DNA of 64,000 nucleotides from Taudactylus pleione. Its lineage: Eukaryota > Chordata > Amphibia > Anura > Myobatrachidae. The translations under genes and the position numbers were made by a program. How positions within the stretch are numbered: the first letter of the stretch is position 1; each line of letters begins with the position of its first letter. The stretch is from the NCBI GenBank assembly GCA_031769625.1, contig JAUIMM010000737.1:62001-126000 (forward strand), read 5' to 3'. The notes under the pieces are model-generated. The model searched no databases and had not been told where the DNA came from. It saw only the letters and a list, made by a program, of their open reading frames with translations. Positions 10,265-17,727 of the stretch are shown piece after piece.

Positions 10265-11010
10265 TCCCATAATACACGGCGAGACAGGTACCCCGAGGTC
10301 TGCTCCACTGCACACACCCATAGTACACCGAGAGACCGGTACCCCGAGGTCTGCTCCACTGCACACACCCATAGTACACGGAGATCAGTACCCTGAGGTC
10401 TGCTCCACTGCACACACCCATAGTACACCGAGAGACCGGTACCCCGAGGTCTACTCCACTGCACACACCCATAGTACACCGAGAGACCGGTACCCCGAGG
10501 TCTGCTCCACTGCACACACCCATAGTACACGGAGATCAGTACCCCAAGGTCTGCTCCACTGCACACACCCATAGTACATGGAGACCGGTACCCCGAGGTC
10601 TGCTCCACTGCACACTCCCATAGTACACGGAGACCGGTACCCCGAGGTCTGCTCCACTACACACACCCATAGTACACGGAGACCGGTACCCCGAGGTCTG
10701 CTCCACTGCACACACCCATAGTACACGGAGACCGGTACCCCTAGGTCTGCTCCACTGCACACACCCATAGTACACAGAGACCGGTACCCCGAGGTCTGCT
10801 CCACTGCACACACCCATAGTACACCGAGAGACCGGTACCCTGAGGTCTGCTCCACTGCACACACCCATAGTACACGGAGACCGGTACCCCGAGGTCTGCT
10901 CCACTACACACACCCATAGTACACGGAGAGACCGGTACCCCGAGGTCCGCTCCACTGCACACACCCATAGTACACGGAGAGAACGGTACCCCGAGGTCTG
11001 CTCCACTGCA
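10265..11010. repeat. 49-51-bp minisatellite (about 15 copies)
   Basis: Units carry GAGACCGGTACCCCGAGG, TCTGCTCCACTGCACACACC and CATAGTACAC. Length varies between 49 and 51 bp according to CACCGAGAGACC versus CACGGAGACC, and a third type reads CACGGAGATCAGTACC. Because the unit length varies, no frame stays open for long. The array starts at ATCCCATAATACACGG and ends at about 11010, followed by an AT-rich stretch. Confidence 0.95.
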
Positions 11011-11844
11011 CTTGTAGAGATTTGCTGGTATATATTATATATATGTTATTTTCCTGAATGACCACAAGTTAATGCATCTGTAAATCCCTATCGCCCAGCA
11101 GGAGCTATATCGTCCTGAGTTTCCAGGTTTATTCTGTAATCTGGTAAATGTAACATTGTCCTATTTCTCACATTCTACCACCGCTGCAGCCAAAAGATAG
11201 CGCTTATCATTACCCAAACCTCAGGTAGGGCCATTGACAGCTTCATATCCGATTGGCCGCTGCGAGTCGTGCCCACATGACGTTGTTTGCAGTTTATGAA
11301 GTGACCCTTCCTCAGGAATGAGACATTATAGATCGGTCACTTGTGCAGGACATGAGGCTGTTTACATTCTCCCGCATATAGCAACAGCAGCGTGTGTGTA
11401 TGCGGCACTGGGCGCCGTGAGGGCGTCTGACCTGGCCGCTGGGTAAGGCCGTGTTGTTGTGTGACAGAGTAAAGGTTGCCAGCCCTGACCGCTCTGTAAA
11501 CAGAGGTATTAGCAGCTGTCAGGGGGCAAGGTGAGCACACAACACACCTGCCACCCCACCTCTCAGAGTCAACAGAGCCGAGAAGCTGAAAACACCAGCG
11601 GCCTGTAATCAGACCTGCTCAGAGGGACTTTCAAGGGCACCATCGCTATTTATATCATGTTGTTTTTGGAGAGCTGTATAAATCTTTCACGTATGTCCAG
11701 GTATAAGTGGGAGCTGCCACTTTATTGCTCAACAGAGGTGAATGAAGTCATCTACCATAGACGCCAATGGAACAGCGCCCCTCAGTGGCCGAATTGTAGC
11801 TGGACATTTTATTTTTATCTTATGTTTTTTAAATTTATTTGCAG
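11011..11844. other. Unrecognised sequence
   Basis: An AT dinucleotide-rich stretch (TATATATTATATATATG) lies at about 11030-11046. The rest is unique-looking sequence in which I recognise no gene, transposon end or RNA. The right part runs into a pyrimidine-rich tract before the candidate acceptor at 11844. Confidence 0.4.
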
Positions 11845-11976
11845 CATTTTGACCGACACGGTGTTACCGTCCTCAACAAGAGGTGTGCCGGAAAAACCTA
11901 TTCCACAAGAGATATTGCAAAATTGTTACTAAAAAAAGAAATAAATAAAGTTGCAATTTTTGATGTCAAACAATAA
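11845..11976 (+). CDS. Weak candidate 3'-terminal coding exon, unidentified protein
   Basis: A T-rich tract ending TTTATTTGCAG (to 11844) resembles a 3' splice site. The frame starting immediately after it is open for 43 codons to a TAA at 11974-11976. It translates with a plausible protein composition, including a stretch RCAGKTYSTRDIAKLL followed by a lysine-rich segment and the ending VAIFDVKQ. Two AATAAA signals follow or overlap the end (about 11940 and 11972). The frame extends only five codons upstream of the AG before a stop, as expected for an exon border. I do not recognise the protein. The region is AT-rich, so a 48-codon open stretch may be chance, and no partner exon was found in the window. 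Confidence 0.22.
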   Translation, partial: HFDRHGVTVLNKRCAGKTYSTRDIAKLLLKKEINKVAIFDVKQ

Positions 11977-12103
11977 ATATTTATTACATGAGGAAATTTA
12001 TAATGATAAGCATAAAAAAATTGTGTAAAATTTTACATGATTACCATCTTCTTCTGTAAAATGTGGGGAGACAGTTTATTAAACTGTTCTGTAAAGAAGA
12101 CAT

Positions 12104-12958
12104 GGGGGGGTATTCAATTACAGGTGACAGACTTTTCGCCATAATCGCTGCTTTTTCTGGGATAAAGTATCGTGCACGTGCCCGCACTATCCCCGTATTC
12201 AATTAAGAACAGGCGAACGGGACCTGGCGGAAAGATAAGTATCGAAAAGTCCTGGGAATTTCGGGAAATCATACTGTCCCCCCTAAAAATAGTCTGACAT
12301 AGGGGATCACTATGGGTACCCCCTATTTGGCCTGCTGAAGGTATTCAGGGTTTTTAAATAGCCCTGGCAGGTGCATAAGTGTGGCTTTGCTAAAGTGGGG
12401 AAGAATAGCACTTAGCTTTTTAATGGGGGGGGGAACTAGTCCCATCAAATTTGGGGTACATGAAAAAGCGTGCAAGCATATTTTTAAGTCCCTAAAGTGA
12501 TTTTTGAAAATTAAAAAATGCACCTGTCGCTACTACCCGCATTCTAGAAAACACCTGCCGCATACATGGTAACCCCAACCCCCATCCCCCCCCTCCCGAA
12601 TCAATTTTACTAGTTTAAAACTTTGGTCCCCTATTTTTTTTTTCACCCCCAAAATTAAAGTACATTTTTTTGGGGGTGTCCGGAGGATTTTTTTTTTTTT
12701 TTTTTTACTTTTAGGGGACATTAAAAAGGCTGCAGGCTATTTTTTTTTTATTCTGCACCCCTAAACCGCAATTCTGCATTTTTTTTCGCCATGTATTACA
12801 TGGTGATAACTTATCCCCATTTTTTTTAACAAAGACACTTCACACAGGCGAAAAGTCTTTGAAATTGAATACAGGGATAATTGAAACAGATGAAAATTAA
12901 GTCATCGGCGATAAATCATCGCCGATAACGACTTTTCGCAGCCTAATTGAATACCCCG
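12104..12958. mobile_element. Non-autonomous DNA transposon with GGGGTATTCAATT ends
   Basis: GGGGTATTCAATTA at the left is mirrored by TAATTGAATACCCC at the right. CAT lies just outside both ends (12101-12103 and 12959-12961), giving a 3-bp target duplication. Subterminal copies of TATTCAATT (near 12196 and 12872) and shared GACTTTTCGCC/GGCGAAAAGTC segments extend the inverted symmetry inward. A hairpin GGCGATAAATCATCGCC lies at about 12907-12923. The middle is T-rich and G-rich filler with homopolymer runs and no coding sequence. Family placement is uncertain; a 3-bp duplication would fit a PIF/Harbinger-like or CACTA-like mechanism. Confidence 0.75.
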
Positions 12959-12961
12959 CAT

Positions 12962-13644
12962 AATGGGAATGACTCTAAAGCTAGGTACACATTAGACGAT
13001 TTTTTTTTACCGATTTGGACGATTCCGACCTATCAGAATGCGGGAACCAAATCACTCCCAGCCATATCACTCCGCCCCTTCTTCTACAGTGCATGTGTAT
13101 TCCCTACACTGGGGCATACTTTTACCTCAGAGAAAAGAGTACCACACAAATTGTCATATAAATACATGAAACATATATGCTTTTTTGCATAAATTGTATA
13201 TACATGTCCTTTACTAAAGGCTATTTCTTAAAGAATGAATAAATTAGACATGTTTTATCTCAATATAAAACTATACATACAGTATATGTCATACATAAAA
13301 TTTGTCAACCCAGGTATACATATTACCCCAGAACATGTGTTTATCAATACTGTATTTCTTTTAACCCCCAACCAGGGATACATAAATAACTAGAGCAATA
13401 AAGGAACCTGGCATATGCCCGCTCACCTTTGTCTGCCAGCTGTTCCATCCCGTCTCCGCCCTTCCACACCATCTCCTCTCTGCCTGCTGTTCTGCCCAAT
13501 CACGCTCCTCACTCTGCCCCAATCCCTCCGATATCTGCATATTTACTTCTCTGGCCTGGGTCTGTCCCTTCGCTCTAGCACTGGGAACCATAGGATGGGT
13601 GACATGCTCGTGGAGTCCCGAATCTCATTTCCAGTGGAGGTATG
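12962..13644. other. Unrecognised AT-rich and mixed sequence
   Basis: A short stretch near 12985 (TACACATTAGACGATTTTTT) resembles the starts of ATCCACTA-ACGATT elements found elsewhere in this window, but no matching right end was found. Otherwise no gene, RNA or repeat is recognised. Confidence 0.4.
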
Positions 13645-13652
13645 ATATAGGA

Positions 13653-13816
13653 CAGAGGTTCCCAAACTCCGCCATTACCGTCCAGGTTTTAAGGATATCC
13701 ATTTGTTGAGTCCAGATGGTGGTATCAAATTAGCTGAGGTACTAATTAAGTCACCTGTTCTCAAGCATGGATATCCATAAAACGTGGACTGTAATGGCGG
13801 AATTTGGGAACCCCTA
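13653..13816. mobile_element. hAT-like MITE, CAGAGGTTCCCAAACTC ends
   Basis: CAGAGGTTCCCAAACTC (13653-13669) is mirrored by GAATTTGGGAACCCCTA at 13800-13816. Internal halves also pair (GATATCCAT near 13695 with ATGGATATCC near 13768). Flanking 8-mers ATATAGGA and ATATACTG share the first five bases and may be a decayed 8-bp target duplication typical of hAT elements. A second member of this family is at 61432-61616. Confidence 0.75.
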
Positions 13817-13901
13817 ATATACTGCAGGAGATGGGATAGACATTAGAGCAGGGGTGGCCAACCCGGTCCTCGATATCTCCTAACAGTTCATGTTTTACAG
13901 A

Positions 13902-14468
13902 GGGAAGCAATCGGGAAGCCGACTGCCTATATACCGGCAGCCGGCTTCCCGACTGTCTTATCCCGGCAAGGGTGAGATGCCGGGCGTCTAGATGTAGACG
14001 CCCGCATTTCCCCAACACCGGGAGACCGGCTCCCGGCATCCCGATCGTAGTGATGCCAGGCGCCGCGAGCGGACAGCCGCTGGGGGGGAGGTTTAGGTTT
14101 AGGGCTCCCGGGGGGGACTTAGGGTTAGGCACCCCCCCGGGAGGGTTAGGGTTAGGCTAGGGGGAGGGAGGGTTAGGGTTAGGCACCCCCGGGGGGGACT
14201 TAGGGTTAGGCACCCCACCGGGGGACTTAGGTTTAGGTATCGGGGAAGGGAGTAGTTAGGGTTAGGCACTTAGAGGGGGGATTAGGGTTAGGCACTTGGG
14301 GGGGAAGTTAGGGTTAGGCACCCCTAAGGAGGGTTAGGGGGGTTAGGTTAGTGGATACTTACCTATTCACGATCGGGATTTCCAGCGCTGTCGGCCTTCC
14401 GCTGCGTCGCACTCTGCTCCTGTCGGGCTGCCGCTGACGGGAATTCATAATAGTTTCATACCCATTCC
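13902..14468 (-). mobile_element. Telomere-like-array transposon, copy 1 (nested)
   Basis: It is inserted in the hAT-like MITE with target duplication TTTACAGA on both sides (13894-13901 and 14469-14476). The left end GGGAAGCAATCGGGAAGCC matches, in reverse orientation, the right end of the second copy at 15374. Its right end, read in reverse as GGAATGGGTATG, matches that copy's left end GGGATCGGTATG. The interior has GC-rich hairpins (CCGGCAGCCGG, GGGCGTCTAGATGTAGACGCCC) and a long run of TTAGGG-like units. No coding sequence. Confidence 0.7.
14084..14358 (+). repeat. Interstitial telomere-like TTAGGG-rich array
   Basis: GGGTTAGGGTTAGGCACC-type units are separated by C/G runs, with GGTTTAGGTTTAGGG at the left edge and GGGGGGTTAGGTTAG at the right. 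Each unit is roughly 25-35 bp and contains one or two TTAGGG copies. It belongs to the transposon that surrounds it, so it is not by itself evidence of a former chromosome end. Confidence 0.85.
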
Positions 14469-14600
14469 TTTACAGACCACCTGTGGATCTGTAGAATGTG
14501 TCAGTTAGTAATGACTACACCTGTGCACCAGCTAGGAGGTCTGGGAAATGTGAACTGTTAGGGGATCTCGAGGACCAGGTTGCCCACCCTTGCAGTAGAG

Positions 14601-14802
14601 CACAGGTTCTCAGACTCGGTCCTCACGACCCCACACAGGTCACGTTTTCTAGGTCACCCGCAGGTGCACAGGTGTAGTCATTACTCACTGACTCATTTAA
14701 AAGATGCACATGTGGAGCTAATTATTTCACTTGTGCTTCTGTGAGGAGACCTGGAAAACATGCACTGCATGAGGTCCTGAGGACTGAGTTTGAGAACCTG
14801 TG
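14601..14802. mobile_element. hAT-like MITE, CACAGGTTCTCAGACTC ends
   Basis: CACAGGTTCTCAGACTCGG at 14601 is mirrored by GAGTTTGAGAACCTGTG ending at 14802, with inner arms CAGGTCACGTTTTCTAGG and CCTGGAAAACATGCAC. The flanking 8-mers are CAGTAGAG and ACTTAGAG. It abuts the previous element, sharing its right-hand target duplication. Confidence 0.75.
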
Positions 14803-14929
14803 ACTTAGAGGATTATTTTATAGATAAATGCTAGGGGGTAAACTTATTAAACTGAGAATTTTTAGAAGTGATTTTTAGAGGTGATGTTGCCCATAGCAAC
14901 AAATCAGATTCTACTTGACATTTAACTAG

Positions 14930-15374
14930 GGGATCGGTATGTAATGCCGGGGGCTGTTTAGCCACCGGATCAAATACCGACAGTGGCAGCCCGGCGGGTC
15001 GAATTCCCGACAGCTGAAGGTAAGTAACCCCCTCCCTTAGGGGTGCCTAACCCTAACCTCCCCCTGTTAGTGCCTAAACCTAACCCCCCTCCCCACACCT
15101 GAAACCTAACCATCCAGGGGGGTACCTAACCATAACCTCCGCCCCGTAGTGGTGCCTAAGCCTAACCCCGCTAACCCTCCCAGGGAAGCCTAACCCTAGG
15201 TACCCCTGGGGGTCCCTAAACCTAACCCTCCCCCCCATGGCTAGAAGCTAAGACACCCGTGTTACCTTCGTTCGGTAAGCCGGGTGTCGGGATTGCATAG
15301 TGGGGATAATGATAGGCGTTGAGATTTTGACGCTTATATTTACTCCCATCTCGCCGGTATCCTGACTGCATCCC
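14930..15374 (+). mobile_element. Telomere-like-array transposon, copy 2 (nested)
   Basis: A perfect 9-bp duplication, TTTAACTAG, flanks it (14921-14929 and 15375-15383); the ends also allow an 8-bp reading. The left end is GGGATCGGTATG and the right end, read in reverse, is GGGATGCAGTCAGGATACC. It carries a CCTAACCC-type array, so relative to copy 1 it lies in the opposite orientation. Copy 1 and copy 2 share both ends and internal layout but differ widely inside the array. Superfamily unknown; an 8-9-bp duplication fits hAT or Mutator-like mechanisms. Confidence 0.75.
15036..15235 (-). repeat. Interstitial telomere-like CCCTAA-rich array
   Basis: Repeated GTGCCTAACCCTAACCTCCC-type units, with CCTAAACCTAACCCC variants, separated by C-rich runs. 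It is the reverse-complement counterpart of the array at 14084-14358 and lies inside the second copy of the same transposon. Confidence 0.85.
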
Positions 15375-15486
15375 TTTAACTAGCACCTTCTAGAAGATAA
15401 TAGCTAGACTCTGATTGGTTGCTATGGGCAACATCACTTTTAAAAGTCACTTCTAGAAACTCTCACTTTAGTAAATTTTCCCCTAA

Positions 15487-15821
15487 TGCTGCCCATCCAC
15501 TACACGACACAGAACGACAGCACGATTACGACATTGTAACGTGCCGTCGTTTCTATGTCTGTGATGAGCCTGCACTGAGCGAGCAGTCGTACAGTGCAGG
15601 CTCATCCATCATCTGGTAACATGCTGAACCTGGCGTTATCGTCAGGTTGACCAGCTTGTTTGCCCGATGATAGATGTCCAATACGACCAGCGTGCACGCG
15701 CATCGCTGGTCGTATTAGACATCAAACTGCACGATTTACGGGCGATTACCAAGCGATTGAGCGTTAATGACCGTCGCTATCGCTCAATCGCTAGGTTTAA
15801 TCGCCTAGTGGACGGGCAGCA
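15487..15821. mobile_element. PIF/Harbinger-like MITE, TGCTGCCCATCCACTA ends
   Basis: TGCTGCCCATCCACTA at 15487 is mirrored by TAGTGGACGGGCAGCA ending at 15821. TAA on each side (15484-15486 and 15822-15824) fits the TWA target preference of PIF/Harbinger elements. Internal inverted segments include GATTGAGCG(TTAATGACCGTCG)CGCTCAATC and paired GATTACG/ATCGCC motifs. It sits directly against the right end of the preceding element. Confidence 0.7.
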
Positions 15822-15824
15822 TAA

Positions 15825-15946
15825 GTGTCTCTGTAAGACAGTTGGATTTCCCTGACACCTCCTGCTCTGCTATTGGCTGCCATCACTACTCTATGCAAAT
15901 GAGTGGGTGGAGACATGTTCAGCAGGTATTCTAGCCATCAAAAAAT
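15825..15946. other. Short spacer containing an octamer-like motif
   Basis: Unique spacer between two transposons. It holds ATGCAAAT (15893-15900), the POU-factor octamer, and an inverted CCAAT motif (TATTGG near 15873). Two short motifs at this spacing are weak evidence for regulation. Confidence 0.25.
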
Positions 15947-15949
15947 ATA

Positions 15950-16498
15950 GGCCCTCATTCAGAGCCGTACGCTCTGAGCAGAGCGCACGCTCTGCATGAG
16001 GGCCGGGCTCCTTTTCCATGGAGCGTCCTCCTGGACGCTCGTATAGCTGTGGGTCACCACCCACAGGCTATACGAGCGTGCATTTTGATGGCCGCGATGG
16101 TCGTGACCATCGCGACCATCGAAATTGCGAGCCGGAGCCTGCGGTTGAGGTTTTCAACCGCAAGCTCCGGAGTGATTTTGGCTCTATCAGAGCCAAAATC
16201 ACTCCCACTGACATCACTAGTGATGTCAGTGGGCCGGCTTCTGACGGGAGGCGTTCCCGTGGGAATGCCCCCGTCAGGGAGGCACGCCCCCGGCACGCCC
16301 ACCAAAGGGGGCGTGCTGTCAATCAACATTGACAGCACGCCCCCTTTGATCGGACACAACGAGCGAAGGAAAGTCCTTCGCTCGTCGTGTCTGGCGCATG
16401 CGCACGACGGAGCTCCCTCCGTCGTGCGCATGCTCAGTGCAGACCATCGACCCACTTGCGAGCGTACAGCCGCTCGCGAGTGGGTCTGAATCAGGCCC
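15950..16498 (+). mobile_element. Serial-hairpin transposon, copy A (549 bp)
   Basis: Ends GGCCCTCATTCAGA and TCTGAATCAGGCCC are flanked by ATA on both sides (15947-15949, 16499-16501). Nearly all of the interior is a chain of stem-loops: 15950-16004, 16021-16040, 16036-16078, 16087-16120 (16-bp arms), 16132-16170, 16169-16205 (17-bp perfect arms, 3-nt loop), 16204-16233 (perfect 30-bp palindrome), 16241-16277, 16304-16347 (20-bp perfect arms, 4-nt loop), 16353-16391, 16396-16433 (17-bp arms) and 16449-16486. Around four fifths of the bases are in a stem or its loop. Open frames exist on both strands only because the sequence is GC-rich and palindromic. No transposase, so it must be mobilised in trans. 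Confidence 0.9.
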
Positions 16499-16642
16499 AT
16501 AGATCACTCGTATTAGAGAAAACAATTAAAATGCGGCTAATGTTGTTTTTGACAGTAAGATTAGCAACAAGCCCCTTGTGTGACTTGCGAGACGAGTGAG
16601 GTTTGTGTTGACCAGTGGATGTTCTTATTATATGTGGACCAT

Positions 16643-17191
16643 GGCCCTCATTCAGAGCCGTACGCTCTGAGCAGAGCGCACGCTCTGAATGAGGGCCGCC
16701 CTCCATGAAAATGGAGCGTCCTCCTGGACGCTCGTATAGCTGTGGGTCACCACCCACAGCCTATACGAGCATGCATTTTGATGGCCGCGATGGTCTTGAC
16801 CATCGCGACCATCGAAACTGCGAGCCGGAGCCTGCGGTTGAGGTTTTCAACCGCAAGCTCCGGAGTGATTTTGGCTCTATCAGAGCCAAAATCACTCCCA
16901 CTGACATCACTAGTGATGTCAGTGGGCCGGCTTCTGAAGGGAGGCGTTCCCGTAGGAACGCCCCCGTCAGGGGGGCACGCCCCCGGCACACCCACCAAAG
17001 GGGGCGTGCTGTCAATCAACATTGACAGCACGCCCCCTTTGATCAGACACAACGAGCGAAGGACTTTCCTTCGCTCGTCGCGTCTGGTGCATGCGCACGA
17101 CGGAGCACCCTCCGTCGTGCGCATGCTCAGTGAAGAACATCGACCCACTTGCGAGCGGACAGCCGCTCGCGAGTGGGTCTGAATCAGGCCC
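16643..17191 (+). mobile_element. Serial-hairpin transposon, copy B (549 bp)
   Basis: Same length, ends and hairpin order as the copy 693 bp to the left, but flanked by CAT (16640-16642, 17192-17194). The different target duplication shows a separate insertion, not a tandem duplication. It retains an extra small hairpin, CTCCAT-GAAA-ATGGAG (about 16695-16713), that is disturbed in copy A. Differences from copy A are few, and several fall in loops. The 144-bp spacer 16499-16642 between the copies is unique, AT-leaning and unrecognised. Confidence 0.9.
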
Positions 17192-17194
17192 CAT

Positions 17195-17727
17195 GTACAG
17201 AAGAATGCCGGGCCATTGTCTTTCCATACTGAGCACACGCCTGTAATCACTGGTAAAGTCAGCGTATAATTGTCAGATAAGACATCGCATCACATGAGAG
17301 AACAGACGGTCACCGGCTGCCCTGTAACAATGTTATTAGTGAGGACATGAAAATGTGACCAGCAGATGATAAGATTGGAAAACCCATTACAGTTAGTTAT
17401 TAATCCTTTATTTCATTGCAAATGACCTTCATACTATGTAATATTGGTCAGTTACACAGTCCCACTTCCCTAGCTCTGTGTGACGGAGGATCTTGTTATA
17501 TCAGTATCTCTTGTTATAGAAAGGGATTTACAATACAACACACTGGTACAGTACTGTGCACAACACCGGTGGTACTGACATTTTATAGGTGTCTTGCTGT
17601 CACTATATAATATTCCCCATAAGGTCATCAGTGTACTCTTGTCTGATCAGTGGCTGACACCAGAGTCGACATTTGAACACAGAAAAGAAAGTGATTGGCC
17701 TAAGCCCCAAACCCTTCTTCTAACATA
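17195..17727. other. Unrecognised sequence before the satellite
   Basis: Mixed unique-looking DNA with no open frame that I recognise and no transposon ends. It runs directly into the first, diverged satellite monomer. Confidence 0.4.

Larger units (their letters stand above)
13849..14592. mobile_element. hAT-like MITE (CAGGGGTGGCCAACC ends) split by a nested element
   Basis: CAGGGGTGGCCAACCCGGTCC at 13849 is mirrored by GGACCAGGTTGCCCACCCTTG ending at 14592. The inner arm AACAGTTCATGTTTTACAG pairs with the AATGTGAACTGTTAGG part of the right half. Flanking 8-mers CATTAGAG (13841-13848) and CAGTAGAG (14593-14600) agree at seven of eight bases, as in a hAT target duplication. Nucleotides 13902-14468 are a later insertion carrying a telomere-like array. 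Confidence 0.75.
14834..15483. mobile_element. GTTGCCCATAGCAAC-arm MITE interrupted by a nested element
   Basis: The left arm, GGGGGTAAACTTATTAAACT through GATGTTGCCCATAGCAAC, is mirrored by GGTTGCTATGGGCAACATCAC through TTTAGTAAATTTTCCCC at 15418-15483. TA lies outside both ends (14832-14833 and 15484-15485). The central part of the hairpin was opened by the insertion at 14930-15374; across it, CTACTTGACATTTAACTAG joins CACCTTCTAGAAG. A solo arm of the same family is near 9989. Confidence 0.8.

Noticed and set aside
12600..12720. Small lysine-rich minus-strand protein (12533-12721)
   Set aside because: It derives from poly-T runs inside a MITE and has no conserved look.
14084..14358. True telomere or fusion point
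   Set aside because: The TTAGGG-rich run is degenerate, broken by C/G runs and enclosed by transposon ends with a target duplication.
16018..17250. Open frames of 100-167 codons on both strands
   Set aside because: They lie wholly inside the two hairpin transposons, and palindromes make both strands look alike. The predicted proteins are mirror products of the hairpins.
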